A stretch of 64,000 nt of DNA from the NCBI GenBank assembly GCA_033239125.1, contig BSWB01000007.1, positions 107,018,082 to 107,082,081 of the forward strand. Reading direction: 5' to 3'. Position 1 is the stretch's first letter. Each line of letters starts with the position of its first letter. Below, in pieces: positions 33,479 through 45,174 of the stretch. This DNA comes from Fagopyrum homotropicum (taxonomy: Eukaryota; Streptophyta; Magnoliopsida; Caryophyllales; Polygonaceae). The translations under genes and the position numbers were made by a program. The notes beneath the pieces were generated by a model that saw nothing but the letters and a program-made list of their open reading frames with translations, made no database searches and was not told the origin of the DNA.

Positions 33479-35321
33479 TGATAACGTGATTTATGACGTT
33501 AGTTAAGGCATCCATTTAGATAGTTTTTCCCGTTATTCATGCATGGTTTGGCATTAGTACATGACGTTTACGCTTAATTCATGCATATTGTCGAGATAGA
33601 CGTCTACACGAACTTTTGTTGGTTTTGTAGGTATTTTGGGGAGCTTTTGGAGCTTAATCAATACATTCGAAGATCATTCCTCGTGATGACACACCTCCGG
33701 ACTCATTAAGAAGCAAGCTAGAAGCAAAGGAGAACACATAAGACCTTTTTGGTGCATGCCTTGCACCAATTCATGGCTTGATGATCAAAAGGAAGATGAA
33801 CAGAGGATTCCCGTGTCCAGAGGCCGTGGTTTTGGCCGTAGTTTTGGCTGTGGTTCTCTCTGAGCAGCTGTGACAGCTGTCCCACGATCTCCATAACCGA
33901 CTCTTGCCTTTGATCGAGAATATAAGTGGTCCTGCAGGCTGTTGCTAGGGGATCCGGACACACATTCTCTCCAACACTCTCTTACACATACATCATTCCC
34001 ATTGGAGGATAGACTTGGAGGGGAAGAAAAACGCTCTCATTTTGGGAAGAAGAAGAACAACACTTATCTTTGAGTTTTCATAGCTTTTGAGTGATTTTTG
34101 AGTGACCTTGGTTGAAGACATTTGCAAGGATTGTAAGGAACGTTTTGGACCTTCTTTTGAAGGGTTGTAAGTCTTGCTTAAACTTATATTCAGTTGGGTT
34201 TTCTTGTTTCTACTGGTTTCTTTTCTCTTTCATTTCATTTTCTTGCTATGGAAGCCATGAATGTTTGCTTGTTGAGCTTGAATCTTAAAATGCATGTTGT
34301 TGGCTAAATAGTTGTGATTTTAGGGTAATGGAAAGATGGTTATGACTTGGACTATGATAGAATAGACTTGAATGTACACTTGGATGATTTGCTTGCTCGA
34401 ACCTAACCACTGCTGATGATCACGGCCTGTTCATGCCTTTCCACGACCGTGGTTTAGGATGATCAGCCCGTGGTTTTCTCTGTTGTGCTTGTGTTGATGA
34501 ATCTGAATGTTAGGATGTTAGATTGTTGAAATCCTAGTGTTTGTTAAGCATAATGTAGCCTAGGGTGACCTAATGCTAGCAAACTAAGTGAGGGAAGAGA
34601 CCTACCCGGTAATTCTGGACCTTAGATACCCAAGATGATGAACTCTAGGTAGTCGTGAGCCTCACAAGCCGGTATTGGACTGAGTGTGCTAGGATTGTTA
34701 CTTAGGACTTGCCTTCCCGAGACTTACCCGGTAAGGAGAGGTTTGACTCTTAGATAGAAATCCGGTTTGAGTAGAATTCTCAACCTTAGGCTCCTAGAGA
34801 CTTACCCGTGATAGGACCTTAGGTGCGGGATTAGTGGACCACGAGACCTACCCGGTGATTGATCCCAATTGAGAAACACCCCCTCCCAACATACCATACC
34901 AAATCCAAGGATTGATTAGAAGCTTGAGTCCAATGCCATAACCGGAAGTCCTAACCCCTAGAATCCGCTTTTCTCTCTTTAATAACATATCTTGTGTTTG
35001 TGTTGCTTAATTGTGTTGTTAGCTTGATTTGCTAGTTTCTTTTATAATCTTGCATCATTCGTGATCTTTGTTTGATCACTACAAAAACCAAACCCAAAAA
35101 TATCATGATTTTCATTTCTTTGTTCCTTTCCCTTTTCTTATACTAGATTTGCACTATCCATGATCACTTGCTTGATTTGATTTCACCTTAGTCTTTGTGT
35201 TCAACCTCGGAATACTATCCTTGCTACAAAACGACCCATACACTGTGGGTTCACTAGGAGTTAGGAAATTATATCGAGTTATAGATTTAAGACTTTTGTG
35301 CTATACGTTTCTAGCATAACA
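33479..35321 (+). repeat. 3' LTR of element B
   Basis: 1843 bp from TGATAACGTG to TAGCATAACA. TATAAG is at 33921-33926. Dyad variants lie upstream (33823-33852: CCGTGG, GCCGTA, GCTGTGG) and downstream near 34440 (CCACGACCGTGG). The downstream half carries five ACCTACCCGGT/ACTTACCCGGT repeats. LTR C (55380-59377) is its relative in the opposite orientation. Confidence 0.85.
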
Positions 35322-36780
35322 TAGTCCCGAAGAAAGGAGGAATGACGGTTATCACTAACAAGAACAATGAGCTCATTTCTACAAGAACCGTGACGGGATG
35401 GAGGATGTGCATAGACTATCACAAGCTGAACAATGCAACTAGGAAGGATCACTTCCCGCTACCATTCATAGATCACATGCTTGAGAGGTTAGCACAACAC
35501 TCTTATTTCTGTTATCTTGACGGTTATAGTGGTTTCTTCCAGATTCCGATCCATCTAGACGATCAAGAGAAGACCACATTCACGTGCCCGTAGGGTACGT
35601 TTGCATATAGAAGGATGCCATTCGGGCTTTGCAACGCCCAACCACATTTCAAAGGTGTATGATGACCATCTTCTCGGAGTATGTTGAAGAAATCATGGAG
35701 GTTTTTATGGACGATTTTTCTGTTTATGGTTCCTCATTCGATAACTGTCTTTCTAACCTTTCTCTTGTGTTGCAAAGGTGTGAATACACTAACCTAGTTC
35801 TTAATTGGGAGAAGTGTCAATTCATGGTTAGGGAAGGCATTGCAAAGATAGAGACTATAGAGAAACATCCTCCTCCATCTTCGGTGAAGGGGACAAGAAG
35901 TTTCCTAGGACATGCTGGATTTTATAGACGTTTTATCAAAGACTTTTCTAAGATTTCAAAACCACTAACTAATCTATTGATGAAGGATGCAGTTTTTGAC
36001 TTTTTGCAGGATTGTTTAGATGCTTTCTATAAGATCCGGGAAGCTCTCATCTCAGCCCCGATTATCCAACCTCCAGACTGGAATCTCCCGTTCGAGGTTT
36101 TGTGTGATGCAAGTGACGTAGCTGTTGGAGCTGTGCTGGGGAAAAAGAAGGAAGGCCGAACCCATGCTATCTATTACGCTAGCAAGACGCTAGATGAAGC
36201 GTAGCTCAACTACGCCACAACTGAGAAAGAATTTTTAGCCATTGTATATGGATCTGAAAAGTTTCGTTCTTATCTTGTAGGTGCAAAGGTGATTGTATAC
36301 ACGAACCATTCAGCGATCCGGTATTTACTCGCCAAGAAAGATGCGAAACCGAGGCTGATTAGATGGATTCTTCTTCTACAAGAATTTGATCTAGAGATCC
36401 GCGACAAGAAAGGCTCGGAAAATTCTGTTGCGGATCATTTGAGTCCTCTACCACACATTGAAGACGACGATCTACCTATTGATGACTCCTTCCCGGATGA
36501 GCACTTACACATCATAGAGGAGTGCATTGACAAGATATCTAGAGGTAACGAACCTTGGTTTGCTGATTTTGTAAATTACTTGGTTTGTCAGGAAATACCT
36601 CCCGGATTATCCTATGTAGAAAAGAAGAAGTTCTTTAAGGATGTCCGGCAATACTTTTGGAATGAACCTCTACTCTTCAAGAGAGGTCCCGACGGCATCA
36701 TTAGGAGATGTGTGCCGGAAGACGAAATGCAAAGCGTCATTCGTCATTGTCATTCAATACCTTGTGGAGGACACACCTAG
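35322..36780 (+). pseudogene. Reverse transcriptase and RNase H of element P
   Basis: Starts mid-RT at VPKKGGM after the B insertion. It contains DGYSGFFQIPIH, a TAG at 35591-35593 (Trp in relatives), a one-base loss near 35630, the catalytic VFMDDF box, and an in-frame loss of 15 codons relative to A after FMVREGI (35840). A TAG at 36202-36204 falls after TLDEA in RNase H (CDASDVAVGAVLG), where the usual YTDH is YTNH. The frame shifts at about 36770, after CGGH. Confidence 0.83.
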
Positions 36781-37831
36781 TTCCAATAAAACTAGCGCTA
36801 AGGTATTGCAATCCGGATTCTTTTGGCCTACTTTATTTAAGGATGTGCAAACCTTTGTTTCTTGTTGCGATGCTTGTCAAAGAACAGGAAATATCTCTAG
36901 GAGAAACGAGATGCCTCTCAATAACATTCAGGAGGTAGAAATCTTCGACGTTTGGGGAGTAGACTTCATGGGACCTTTCCCATCATCTTGTGGAAATCAA
37001 TACATACTTCTAGCTGTAGATTATGTTTCGAGATGGGTTGAAGCTATTGTCTCTCCAACTAATGATCCTATGGTTATTGTCAAGTTCTTTAATAGAACTA
37101 TTTTCCCAAGGTTTTGGACACCACGGACCATCATTAGTGACGGAGGTTCACACTTCATTGCCCGACGATTCAAAGCTCTACTAGCTAAGTATGGGGTGAC
37201 CCATAAGATCGCCACTCCCTACCACCCACAAACAAGTGAGCAAGTGGAAATTTCGAATAAAGAGATCAAGGGTATCCTTGACAAGACGGTATCAAAGACA
37301 AGGAAGGATTGGTCTTTGAAACTAGATGATGCGCTATGGGCGTATAGGACTGCATACAGGACTCCCATAGGTACAACACCATACAACCTTGTGTATGAGA
37401 AGTCTTGTCATCTCCCGGTTGAGCTAGAACACAAAGCGTACTGGGTTGTGAAGTGGTTGAACTTCGGCATGAAGGAAGCGGGCGAGAAGCGCCTCTTGGA
37501 CGTTAATGAGCTTGAAGAACTCCGGTTGAACGCCTATGAGAATGCCAAGATTTACAAAGAAAGGGCGAAGCGTTGGCATGATAAGCATATCATTCCAAAG
37601 GACCTCAAAGAAGGAGATCAAGTTCTCCTCCTCAATTTGAGACTTCGGCTCTTTCCAGGTAAGCTTAAAACCCGTTGGACTGGACCTTATCTAATTAAAC
37701 GTGTTTTTCCCCATGGCGCAGTTGAAGTATGGGGTGAAAAGAGCGGAAATTTCAAGGTGAATGGCCAACGACTTAAGAAGTATTCACCGGAGCTCCCGGT
37801 TGAGGAAATCGCTCCGATTTTCCTCGAATAA
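36781..37831 (+). CDS. Integrase of element P
   Basis: Open to TAA 37829-37831 in the frame that begins upstream at 36641; homology starts at SSNKTSAKVLQ just after the frameshift. It has CCDACQR of the zinc domain, the core acids in VWGVDFMGPFP and TIISDGGSHF, HPQTSEQVEI, and the C-terminal RWTGPYLIKRVF. The His pair of the zinc domain lies in the previous frame. It closely matches A (10137-11567). Confidence 0.83.
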
Positions 37832-37871
37832 AAATAGGAACGGTTTAGCTACGGACCCAAGACAAGCGCTT

Positions 37872-37889
37872 CTTGGGAGGCAAACCAAG
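37872..37889 (+). other. Conserved post-pol hairpin, element P
   Basis: CTTGGG-AGGCAA-ACCAAG, 41 nt after the pol stop, the same distance as in A. One base of the 3' arm is changed, leaving five pairs. Confidence 0.5.
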
Positions 37890-38169
37890 GTATTGCACTT
37901 ACGTTTTTGTTTTTCTTTCTTAGATTAGTTTAGTGTAGTTGTTTTTGTTTTGTTTTTACCTCAATACCTCCCGGTATGTTATGTTTTTGGATGTAGAAAT
38001 AAGGAATGGGCAAAGAAAGGAAGAAAAAGTTGGAAGAAATTGACGAAATTTGGATTTTGGCACACAACAGAGACTTCCACGCCCTGAACTATGGTTGTGG
38101 AAATAACAGATGACCGTAATTTTCCAAAAATCGGACACAAATCAGCAAAACCACGGGTTCCGTACATTT

Positions 38170-38230
38170 CCACGGCCGTGGAATGCCTCGAGTGACCGTG
38201 ATTTCAAAAATTTTACGGCCACTATATAAA
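38170..38230 (+). promoter_or_regulatory. Candidate internal promoter of ORF-1-like gene in P
   Basis: CCACGGCCGTGG at 38170-38181 with a CCGTG half-site 20 bp on (38196) lies about 42 bp upstream of TATATAAA (38223-38230). The ORF-1 ATG is at 38670, 447 bp downstream. A has the same arrangement (palindrome 44 bp upstream of TATA, ATG 462 bp downstream). The leader after the TATA is also similar (CACAACCAAAATCCC in both). Confidence 0.52.
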
Positions 38231-38614
38231 CCACCTTCCTTCACAAAAACACAACCAAAATCCCTTTCCACGCCCAGAAATCTCCGCCACCTTTCCTTAT
38301 CTTGTAATTCTTCGTTTGGAGTCTGATTCGATCGATTCTTCAACCTAAAGTGGATCATTTTCAATCATCTACAAGATCCAAGCATCAAACTGAGTGAACA
38401 ATCTACATTGGAGAAGGAATTTGGATTTTGCAAATCCAAAATATAGGTTCTCCCTTTTCTCTTCTTTGTCAATTTGGTTCAATTTCTTCACAAGATTTTA
38501 GGAGAACTAAACGAAATTGGAATTGGAATTAGTCTAGGACAGTGATTGTTGATTTTGGTATGGATTTGCTGAGATTTGAGAGAGACAGACCAATTCCACG
38601 GGTTCCGTGCGTTT

Positions 38615-38647
38615 CCACGGCCGTGGAAAACCAAGAACAGACCGTGG
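38615..38647. promoter_or_regulatory. CCACGG dyad pair upstream of ORF-1-like start in P
   Basis: CCACGGCCGTGG at 38615-38626 and CCGTGG at 38642-38647, 21 bp between equivalent cores, joined by AAGAACAGA. The pair ends 23 bp before ATG 38670. Confidence 0.5.
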
Positions 38648-38669
38648 TTTTCTCTGTTGTCGAGAGAAA

Positions 38670-40199
38670 ATGTTTGGAAGGAAATCCAGTAGGAACAAAA
38701 AGTAAAAGGGTGATAGTTCCTCCTCTTCCCACCCCCCTCCTAGTGAACCACCATCACCACCACCTCCTAGAATCCCGACAATCCATGAGGATTACCTAGG
38801 AGCCTTAGAAAGGATTGAGAAAAGGCCAATCATCGGACCTAGATACCTAGTCCTAGAGGAGCTTGAGGAGCTCAATGTTGTGAATGACCTGACTTGGCTC
38901 TTGGATAGAGCCGGATTGATCATCTTCTCCGCTACTAGAGAAGATGCCTATGAGGAGATAACAAGGGAGTTTGTGACTTCCTTTGAGCATATCCATGTAA
39001 ACTGAACGATCTCCTTTAGGCTAATGGAGCAAAACTATGAGTTCTCCATCATTCAGTTTGGGACCTTCTTTGGGTTCCATGAGAGTTTCAATGGTAGATT
39101 TCCCGGGGGAGTGTATGCTAAGGATTTTTTGGAGGATATAGCCATGATATATGCTAGTGAGGATCGTTGGAAACCGGCTGACACCAAGGCTAAGCTCATC
39201 TACCACTTAGCCTTGAAGATAGCTCATAGAGTCCTTCCGGAGTGTCTTTTTCCTAGGACCGAGACCCCTTAAAAGATCAAAACCGATGAGATATTCCTCC
39301 TCTATTGTATTCTTACCGGTAGATCCGCCGATTGTTCCACCCTCCTTGCCTCCACCATTAGCAAGTTGAAGAACAAAAAGGCCGGGAAAATAGGTTATGG
39401 GGGTATGGTGACTCACATTGCCAACCAATTGGGGATTGACTACTCTGCTTGTACTAGGATAGCGGCGACACCTTTGGGTCTCAATGGGCTTATGACTAGA
39501 GGTATTATCTTTCCCCGACACCGAGCTTCACCTACCGCAGCCATGCCTTGGGATGATAGAGGTGGTAGAGGTATCCCATGGCTTCCTGAGTACTCCATCA
39601 TGCTAGGCCGCCAAAATTGGAAGGAGACCTTCGCATCCATGCATGCTAATAGACTTGTAGCCCCTCCATATGTGCCGGATGAGGTCCCAACTGGGGACGA
39701 TGATAAGGAGATGGGAGGAGGAGATGACCATGATGTAGGACGTGTTGAGCATGACTTTGGTACATTCCCGGACCAGCCGGCCGACTTCTTGGAGCCGCCT
39801 AGGCGATCTCCCCGCCCTTCTAGACCTTCCGGTTCCTCTTCTTCGCGCAGGGCTAGCGTGAGTGAGAGGCCGACGTGGATGGAGACTCCACCCTCTTGGT
39901 ATGGAGAGCAGCCATCATGGATGGGAGCTCTTCCTCCATGGTATGATCATCCACCGGTGGCACCGACTCCTCCTCAGGACACACCTTCATGGTATAGCCA
40001 GCCGCCACCTTGGTATTCGTAGCTTCCGGATTGGGCGGATGATCTTTCGAGGAGAGTAGGAGACTTAGAGGTCCGACAGGAGTCCCATGACATAGAGCGC
40101 CAGGAGAATACCCGTATCTTGAGGGATGTCTACCGCCAGCAGTTTGGGTTGAACTTTAGCTCGGATTTCTATCCATTCCCGCCGCCGCCTTCCCAGTGA
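38670..40199 (+). pseudogene. ORF-1-like pseudogene of element P
   Basis: One uninterrupted register of 510 codons from ATG 38670 to TGA 40197-40199, spoiled by four in-frame stops (38703, 39003, 39270, 40020) and no frameshift. It has a basic N-terminus (RKSSRNKK), Ser/Pro-rich stretch, core HEDYLGALERIEKR, IGPRYL, DLTWLLDRAGL, YEFSIIQFGTFFGFH, then KAKLIYHLALKIAHRVL and PRTETP. An acidic region and a Trp-Pro heptad region (about 39875-40040) follow, then a charged helix and a PFPPPP tail. No signal peptide or membrane segment is evident. The position after pol is the env-like position of Athila elements. Confidence 0.76.
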
Positions 40200-41555
40200 T
40201 GATGATGATGATCCGCCGGTTAGAGCCGCTCCACCGCCATTAGTGAGTTTCCTTTTTCTTTTCTTTTCTTTTCTTTATTTCTTTTGAACATTGAGGACAA
40301 TGCATGTTTCAAGTATGGGGTGGGGTGTGACTATCGTTTGTAATAACTCTACTCACTTTGCTTTGCTTATGACTATGAACACTTGAATGATTCCTTTCAT
40401 TGTCACACGTTTCATTATTGCATTGCATGAAAAACGCTTTGAAAAACCCATAAAAATTTGAAAATTTTGAAAAAATTTTGTGCTTCTAAGATTAGAGATG
40501 ATTTCTATGATAAAAACTACTTGTGAAATGAGTTTTTGATGACAATTGTATGCTTGAATTGAATAATGAATTGTGAAGAGATTGAGTATGTTGTTTATCC
40601 TTTCTTGCAAGTTTCATAATGTGAAGGCTATTATCTAAATCATATTGAGAAACGAAAGTTGAAATCACAATATGAGTTCTTATACTTCTTTATGAGATGA
40701 TTAAGGCACATCGATTTTCTTACTTCTTTCCTTGATCATTTAGCCCCTCAATGAAAATATTTGCCTCCTTTACCTATCTGGGATTTAGGAAGAGTTGGTT
40801 TTGGCATGTTTGATGTGGAAGGTCCATGAAAGCAATTGTTTGAATTCAAAGTGTAGGAAAATATAGGTTTATGGAAGTCAATCATGATGATGAGTAACTC
40901 GGCACCATTCACATAGCCTGGTGTTTGTGTCTTACCAAAGTCAGATTGAGTGATATTCCTAACGGATTATGGTATGTGCATCAAGGGTTTGAGGCATCTC
41001 GAAATTGAGAAACGCCAATTTCCTAGGCTTCAGTTTTTGTGCACCGCTGTTGATCACTCCAAAAGTAAAGTCGAAAAATTATGTGAAAAAAGTTTTGAGC
41101 AAAGCTCTAAGTTGGTGGTTAGTTCAATTGGTGAAAGAAAAGAGTTTGTGTTGTTCCTTCTTCCCGAATTCATACACCACATTCCTTTACAAGTTTCCCA
41201 CCTTTTCCGTATTCTTGATCTTACTTGAAAGTCCTTGAGATCATAAGAGTGTTATTTAACTTGGTGATCTAAATTGAAGTTTTACTTGTTGGATTTTGAC
41301 AATGCTTTAAGGTTATGATGTTTGTCTTGAAGTTTAGGCAATTTATGAAGTTCCTTTGCTTTACATATTTTAGTTTATGTGTATGAACGTTTTCAAGGAT
41401 GAATGAAGCAAGGTTTGAGGATGATCTATTGATTAGAAGCACATTACCAAAAAGATTGTTTTGTTTTGTTTTGCATTCATATTTCATTCTATCTTATGTT
41501 CTAAGCTTTTGAAAACCTTACTTGGGGACAAGCAAGTGACAAGTATGGGGTATTT
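40200..41555 (+). other. Element P 3' noncoding region
   Basis: AAGTATGGGGT tracts with a preceding GGACAA element at 40311-40321 and 41541-41551; the second abuts the LTR and is the likely plus-strand primer. The conserved block (about 40885-41050) has arms ATCTGGGAT (40776-40784) and TTCCCGAAT (41161-41169). ORFs at 40950-41238 cover the block in frames not preserved elsewhere. Confidence 0.6.
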
Positions 41556-42439
41556 TGTTAGTATGAAATATGACTATATTTTAGGCACTTGTTTTAGTTG
41601 TTTTTCCCTCTTTTATGTGTACATAGATATGAGTTTGAAGCAATTGTGAGCTCATTCACCAACTTTGTCAATATAGAGATCTACACTAGCTTTATTTTGC
41701 TTATAGGTGAATAAAGGCTTGGATTGGAGCAAAATGTAGAAGGAAAGGAGTATTTGATCATGCTTGATGGCAAGGAGATGCTTTGGAGAGGCTAAGGAAG
41801 GAGCATGAGTGAAGAGCATCACGAAATAAAGGCTTTCACAAGAATTTGGAGAACCACGCCCTAAGTTACGGCCGTGGACTTGGCAATTAGATCGTGGAAG
41901 TGAGTTTGAAGCACAACAGAAAGTTACACGGTCTAAACCACGGCCGTGGAAATTTGTTCATGACCGTGATTTCCATGATTTTGTGACGTGTCATATTTGC
42001 CACGTCAGCAACATCATTGGGCTTTCTCGTAACCCTATTTCTCCCTATAAGAAGGCTGGAGAAGGTAGTTTTGAGGACCTTCGCTTAGAGCTTCGGAGAC
42101 GGCTGCTTAGGGTTCATTTTGACCTTGAGGATTGGAGATTTTTGGAAGATTGGAGATTGTGAAAGACGTGATTTTGGAGAATTTCTTAGAGTTTTCACTT
42201 TTGGAGACGGATTGACACTCCGTTCTTCATTGTTCCCTAAGATCGTTGTGAGGATTCTTATTCCATTTTCTTAATTCATAAACATACTACTTTTGTTATT
42301 CGAATTTGAGATTGACTTTGATTTGTTATTGAGTTTTTGAGGGTTTTCATCTTTCTTTCTTATTAAATTGATTATTGATATCATAATGATGGTTATTGGC
42401 TAAAACCCTTTAGTAATTCTAAGGTGAAGGGTTGATAGT

Positions 42440-43623
42440 TGTAACACCCCGAATTCTCAAAACTCGGAGCGTTACTGGTTAGGACCTCACAATGGGTCCC
42501 GACCTCAGTTTGACAACAATATTACTAGGATCTTGCAACAAGACACAAATAAGAAAGACCGAAATTCATGAAATAGTATTTTTATGAAAAAAGATGAATG
42601 CAACAAGGTCTAGCAGCCTATAGTACTTAAACAAAGGGAAAAAGATCAACTGTCTTAACAACAAGGAAGAACGACAAACAGCAACCCAAACCCCACTCTA
42701 AGAAGTACGGAGACCCGGCCGACCACTACTTCCGGATCACTCAGCTGCTGTTCTAACCTGCGGTAAATCTAAAAACACAACAAAAGAATAACCATTAGCT
42801 AGTTATCCAAACATTAGGAGAATAATAATAGCACACACACATAAAAGAATAAACACTCATCATGCTTTCAAACAAGTCCATTTATTATCTTCATTTAAGT
42901 TATTCACTCTTACTAATGATACTTATTTTGTGACACGAGGGATTCCCAAACCTCGCCTCCGCCCCCGTGTAACCATTAGGAATGGATCCGATGCATCTCA
43001 TCTTGTACCTGCCTGGTCTGGGTATAGAGAACCTCCCAGTCTCCTGTCAGAGCTGGGTAGTGATGTCACGGCCCGTTATAATACACTTGGGCCTTAAACC
43101 ATAACAACGGTCGTCCTAATAAGTTATAATTATTTTCACACACATTGCACACACACAACCATTATCACTCAACTAATATCCAGTAACTGGCTAAGTAAGT
43201 CGCAAGGACTTACCTGAATCAAAGATCACTCTTTCAAATCTCAACTCGGTCCGTACCCGTGGTAACTCAAACGCCTGTTAAACAAGGCATGTGTATCAAC
43301 ATTTCATCCCATACTCTTAGAAATTATAAACTACTAAGCTGTGAAATCTCACGAAGAAAAGTTAAGGAAAGTTTCTCTTAGGTTAAAAAGACCATTTTGC
43401 CCTTGATCTCGGAACCGTCCCATGTCTATCATTAAAATCTAGCATTTACTTTTAGAACTTGTTTTCCAACATTTGTTTCTCTCGGGTAACTTACTTAGGG
43501 GTTATAGATTCAAATCCCGAATCAACTCGTAAAAAGGACAACACTCCTCCTTCTTCCCGGTTACTACTCTAATCTTATACATACATACATATACATACAT
43601 ACATACATACATACATACATACA

Positions 43624-43708
<85 letters not shown>

Positions 43709-43765
43709 TTACATACATACCTTAACCTTTCCTTCGACTTATATAATTATGTAACTATTCGGTAA

Positions 43766-43797
<32 letters not shown>

Positions 43798-43875
43798 CTA
43801 CATAGATTTATTTTCCCATCTCGTACGGATATATGTACACTTACGTATGAATATATATATTCTTATATGTATACC

Positions 43876-43944
<69 letters not shown>

Positions 43945-44968
43945 AAATTCCAACCTATTCATTTTTATATATACACATTTACATCTCCTTACAGTACATA
44001 TACACACATATACACAATTACGATGGAATTCATGAACTTCTAGCTTACTCATACCTAAGTGTACATTCACTCCTCTACTCAGCCCGGTCTGCCTATGTGG
44101 GAAGGAGTTGCGACTCCAACGGGACATTCCACAGCAACGACTAACATCCTAGGCTACAAGAAGGCGGAACTGTAAAAGACGGAAACAACCTACCTACAAC
44201 TCGCTTAACTACAGTCTCGAACGGTTGTCACGCTCGGGAGGTACGACTCGACTCGGTGTCTTCCGACTGGGCTTCCCACTCTCTACAGGTTCGCATTGAC
44301 GGGGGTAAGGCAGCGGCGCTTTGGCTGGTGGGAGGGACAGAAGGTCGTCGTCGGCTGCCGGAGGTCATGGAAAGAAGCGTCACACAAGTGGTAGGTTAGT
44401 GCTGCGCCGGAACGATAGAAGAGGAGGTTAAAGAAGGGAAAAAGAAAATGGCAACACTGCTTACCGGAAAGCTTCCTGTGGCCGGCTGGGCGGTGCTCTA
44501 GGTGGTCGACATAGACGGCGGCAGGACTCGGTGGCGGCTCCGGTGCAGGGCGAAGAGGCAATGGTGTACGTTCTTCTGGATGAGAGTTACGATAGGAAGG
44601 GGGTTGTGAGGAGCAGCAGCAATTGCGGTAAGCTACAGGTTAGGTTTAGGATTATACTAGTTTAGGATTAGGGTTAAGTTTAAGAAGTGGGCCGGTGGGT
44701 CTTTGGGCCAGCTGTTGGGCCTTCTCATTAAATAGAACAATTGCTGGAATAATACTTGTTATTCGCCCGGAACCGTTAAAAGTACGGGATTATTTCCGGT
44801 TGCATAAATTGTCATTTTATGTGAAATAAGGTCACATAAAATGATAGAGATTAATTCTCGTTTATTATTTATTTATTTATTGTTTATTTACTTAAAGGGT
44901 AAAGGTTGGCGGATCGGAATCCGGTTTAATTCAGTATTAAATGGAGTTTAAAATATTCGGTTATTACA
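42440..44968 (-). repeat. 3' LTR of G
   Basis: 2529 bp, TGTAACACCC at the left edge and TTATTACA at the right edge in plus coordinates. It is nearly identical to the right LTR outside its microsatellites. It contains the hairpin GTAAGTC-GCAAG-GACTTAC (43195-43213) and a GC-rich stretch at 44200-44560. ORFs here, such as 44561-44283, are LTR sequence rather than genes. Confidence 0.93.
43578..43941. repeat. Microsatellites in left LTR of G
   Basis: (ACAT)n then (AT)n from about 43578 to 43706, a second (AT)n at 43773-43797 and a third at about 43873-43941. The right LTR has the same three sites with different lengths (51527-51606, 51675-51693, 51857-51911). The poly-YI peptides predicted here are artefacts. 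Confidence 0.9.
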
Positions 44969-44975
44969 TCAGTGC

Positions 44976-44989
44976 CCTCTTAAAAGAAG
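44976..44989 (-). other. Polypurine-like tract of G
   Basis: Read on minus as TTCTTTTAAGAGGG a few bases before the 3' LTR, the expected position of the plus-strand primer in chromoviruses. The purine run is short and its exact edge uncertain. Confidence 0.5.
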
Positions 44990-45174
44990 TTTCGTCCCGA
45001 AACTTAGGATAATATATCTAACACATGATTTTCTTGGTATAACTTAGTTTTCGAAATTTTCCGCTTTCTACCATGCCACTACTTAATCATTATACCCAGA
45101 CACGCATCACATTAAACCATAACTACTCAATCCAATATAAAACATGAATGGTCAAACAACACAACATCCGAGTA

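Larger units (their letters stand above)
27691..35321 (+). mobile_element. Athila-like Ty3/gypsy element B (5' truncated, internally deleted)
   Basis: Order: gag C-terminus, protease, RT, RNase H, partial integrase, noncoding region, 3' LTR (33479-35321). The LTR end is followed at 35322 by GTC CCG AAG AAA, the RT of element P, so B inserted into P's pol; TAGTC at 35322-35326 is the expected target duplication. The 5' LTR and gag N-terminus are missing at the L2 junction. The ORF-1-like gene present after pol in A, P and F is absent. Confidence 0.83.

Noticed and set aside
43847..44127. Open frames encoding runs of Tyr-Ile (also 51739-52064)
   Set aside because: They are translations of (AT)n microsatellites inside the LTRs of G, in frames that differ between the two LTRs.
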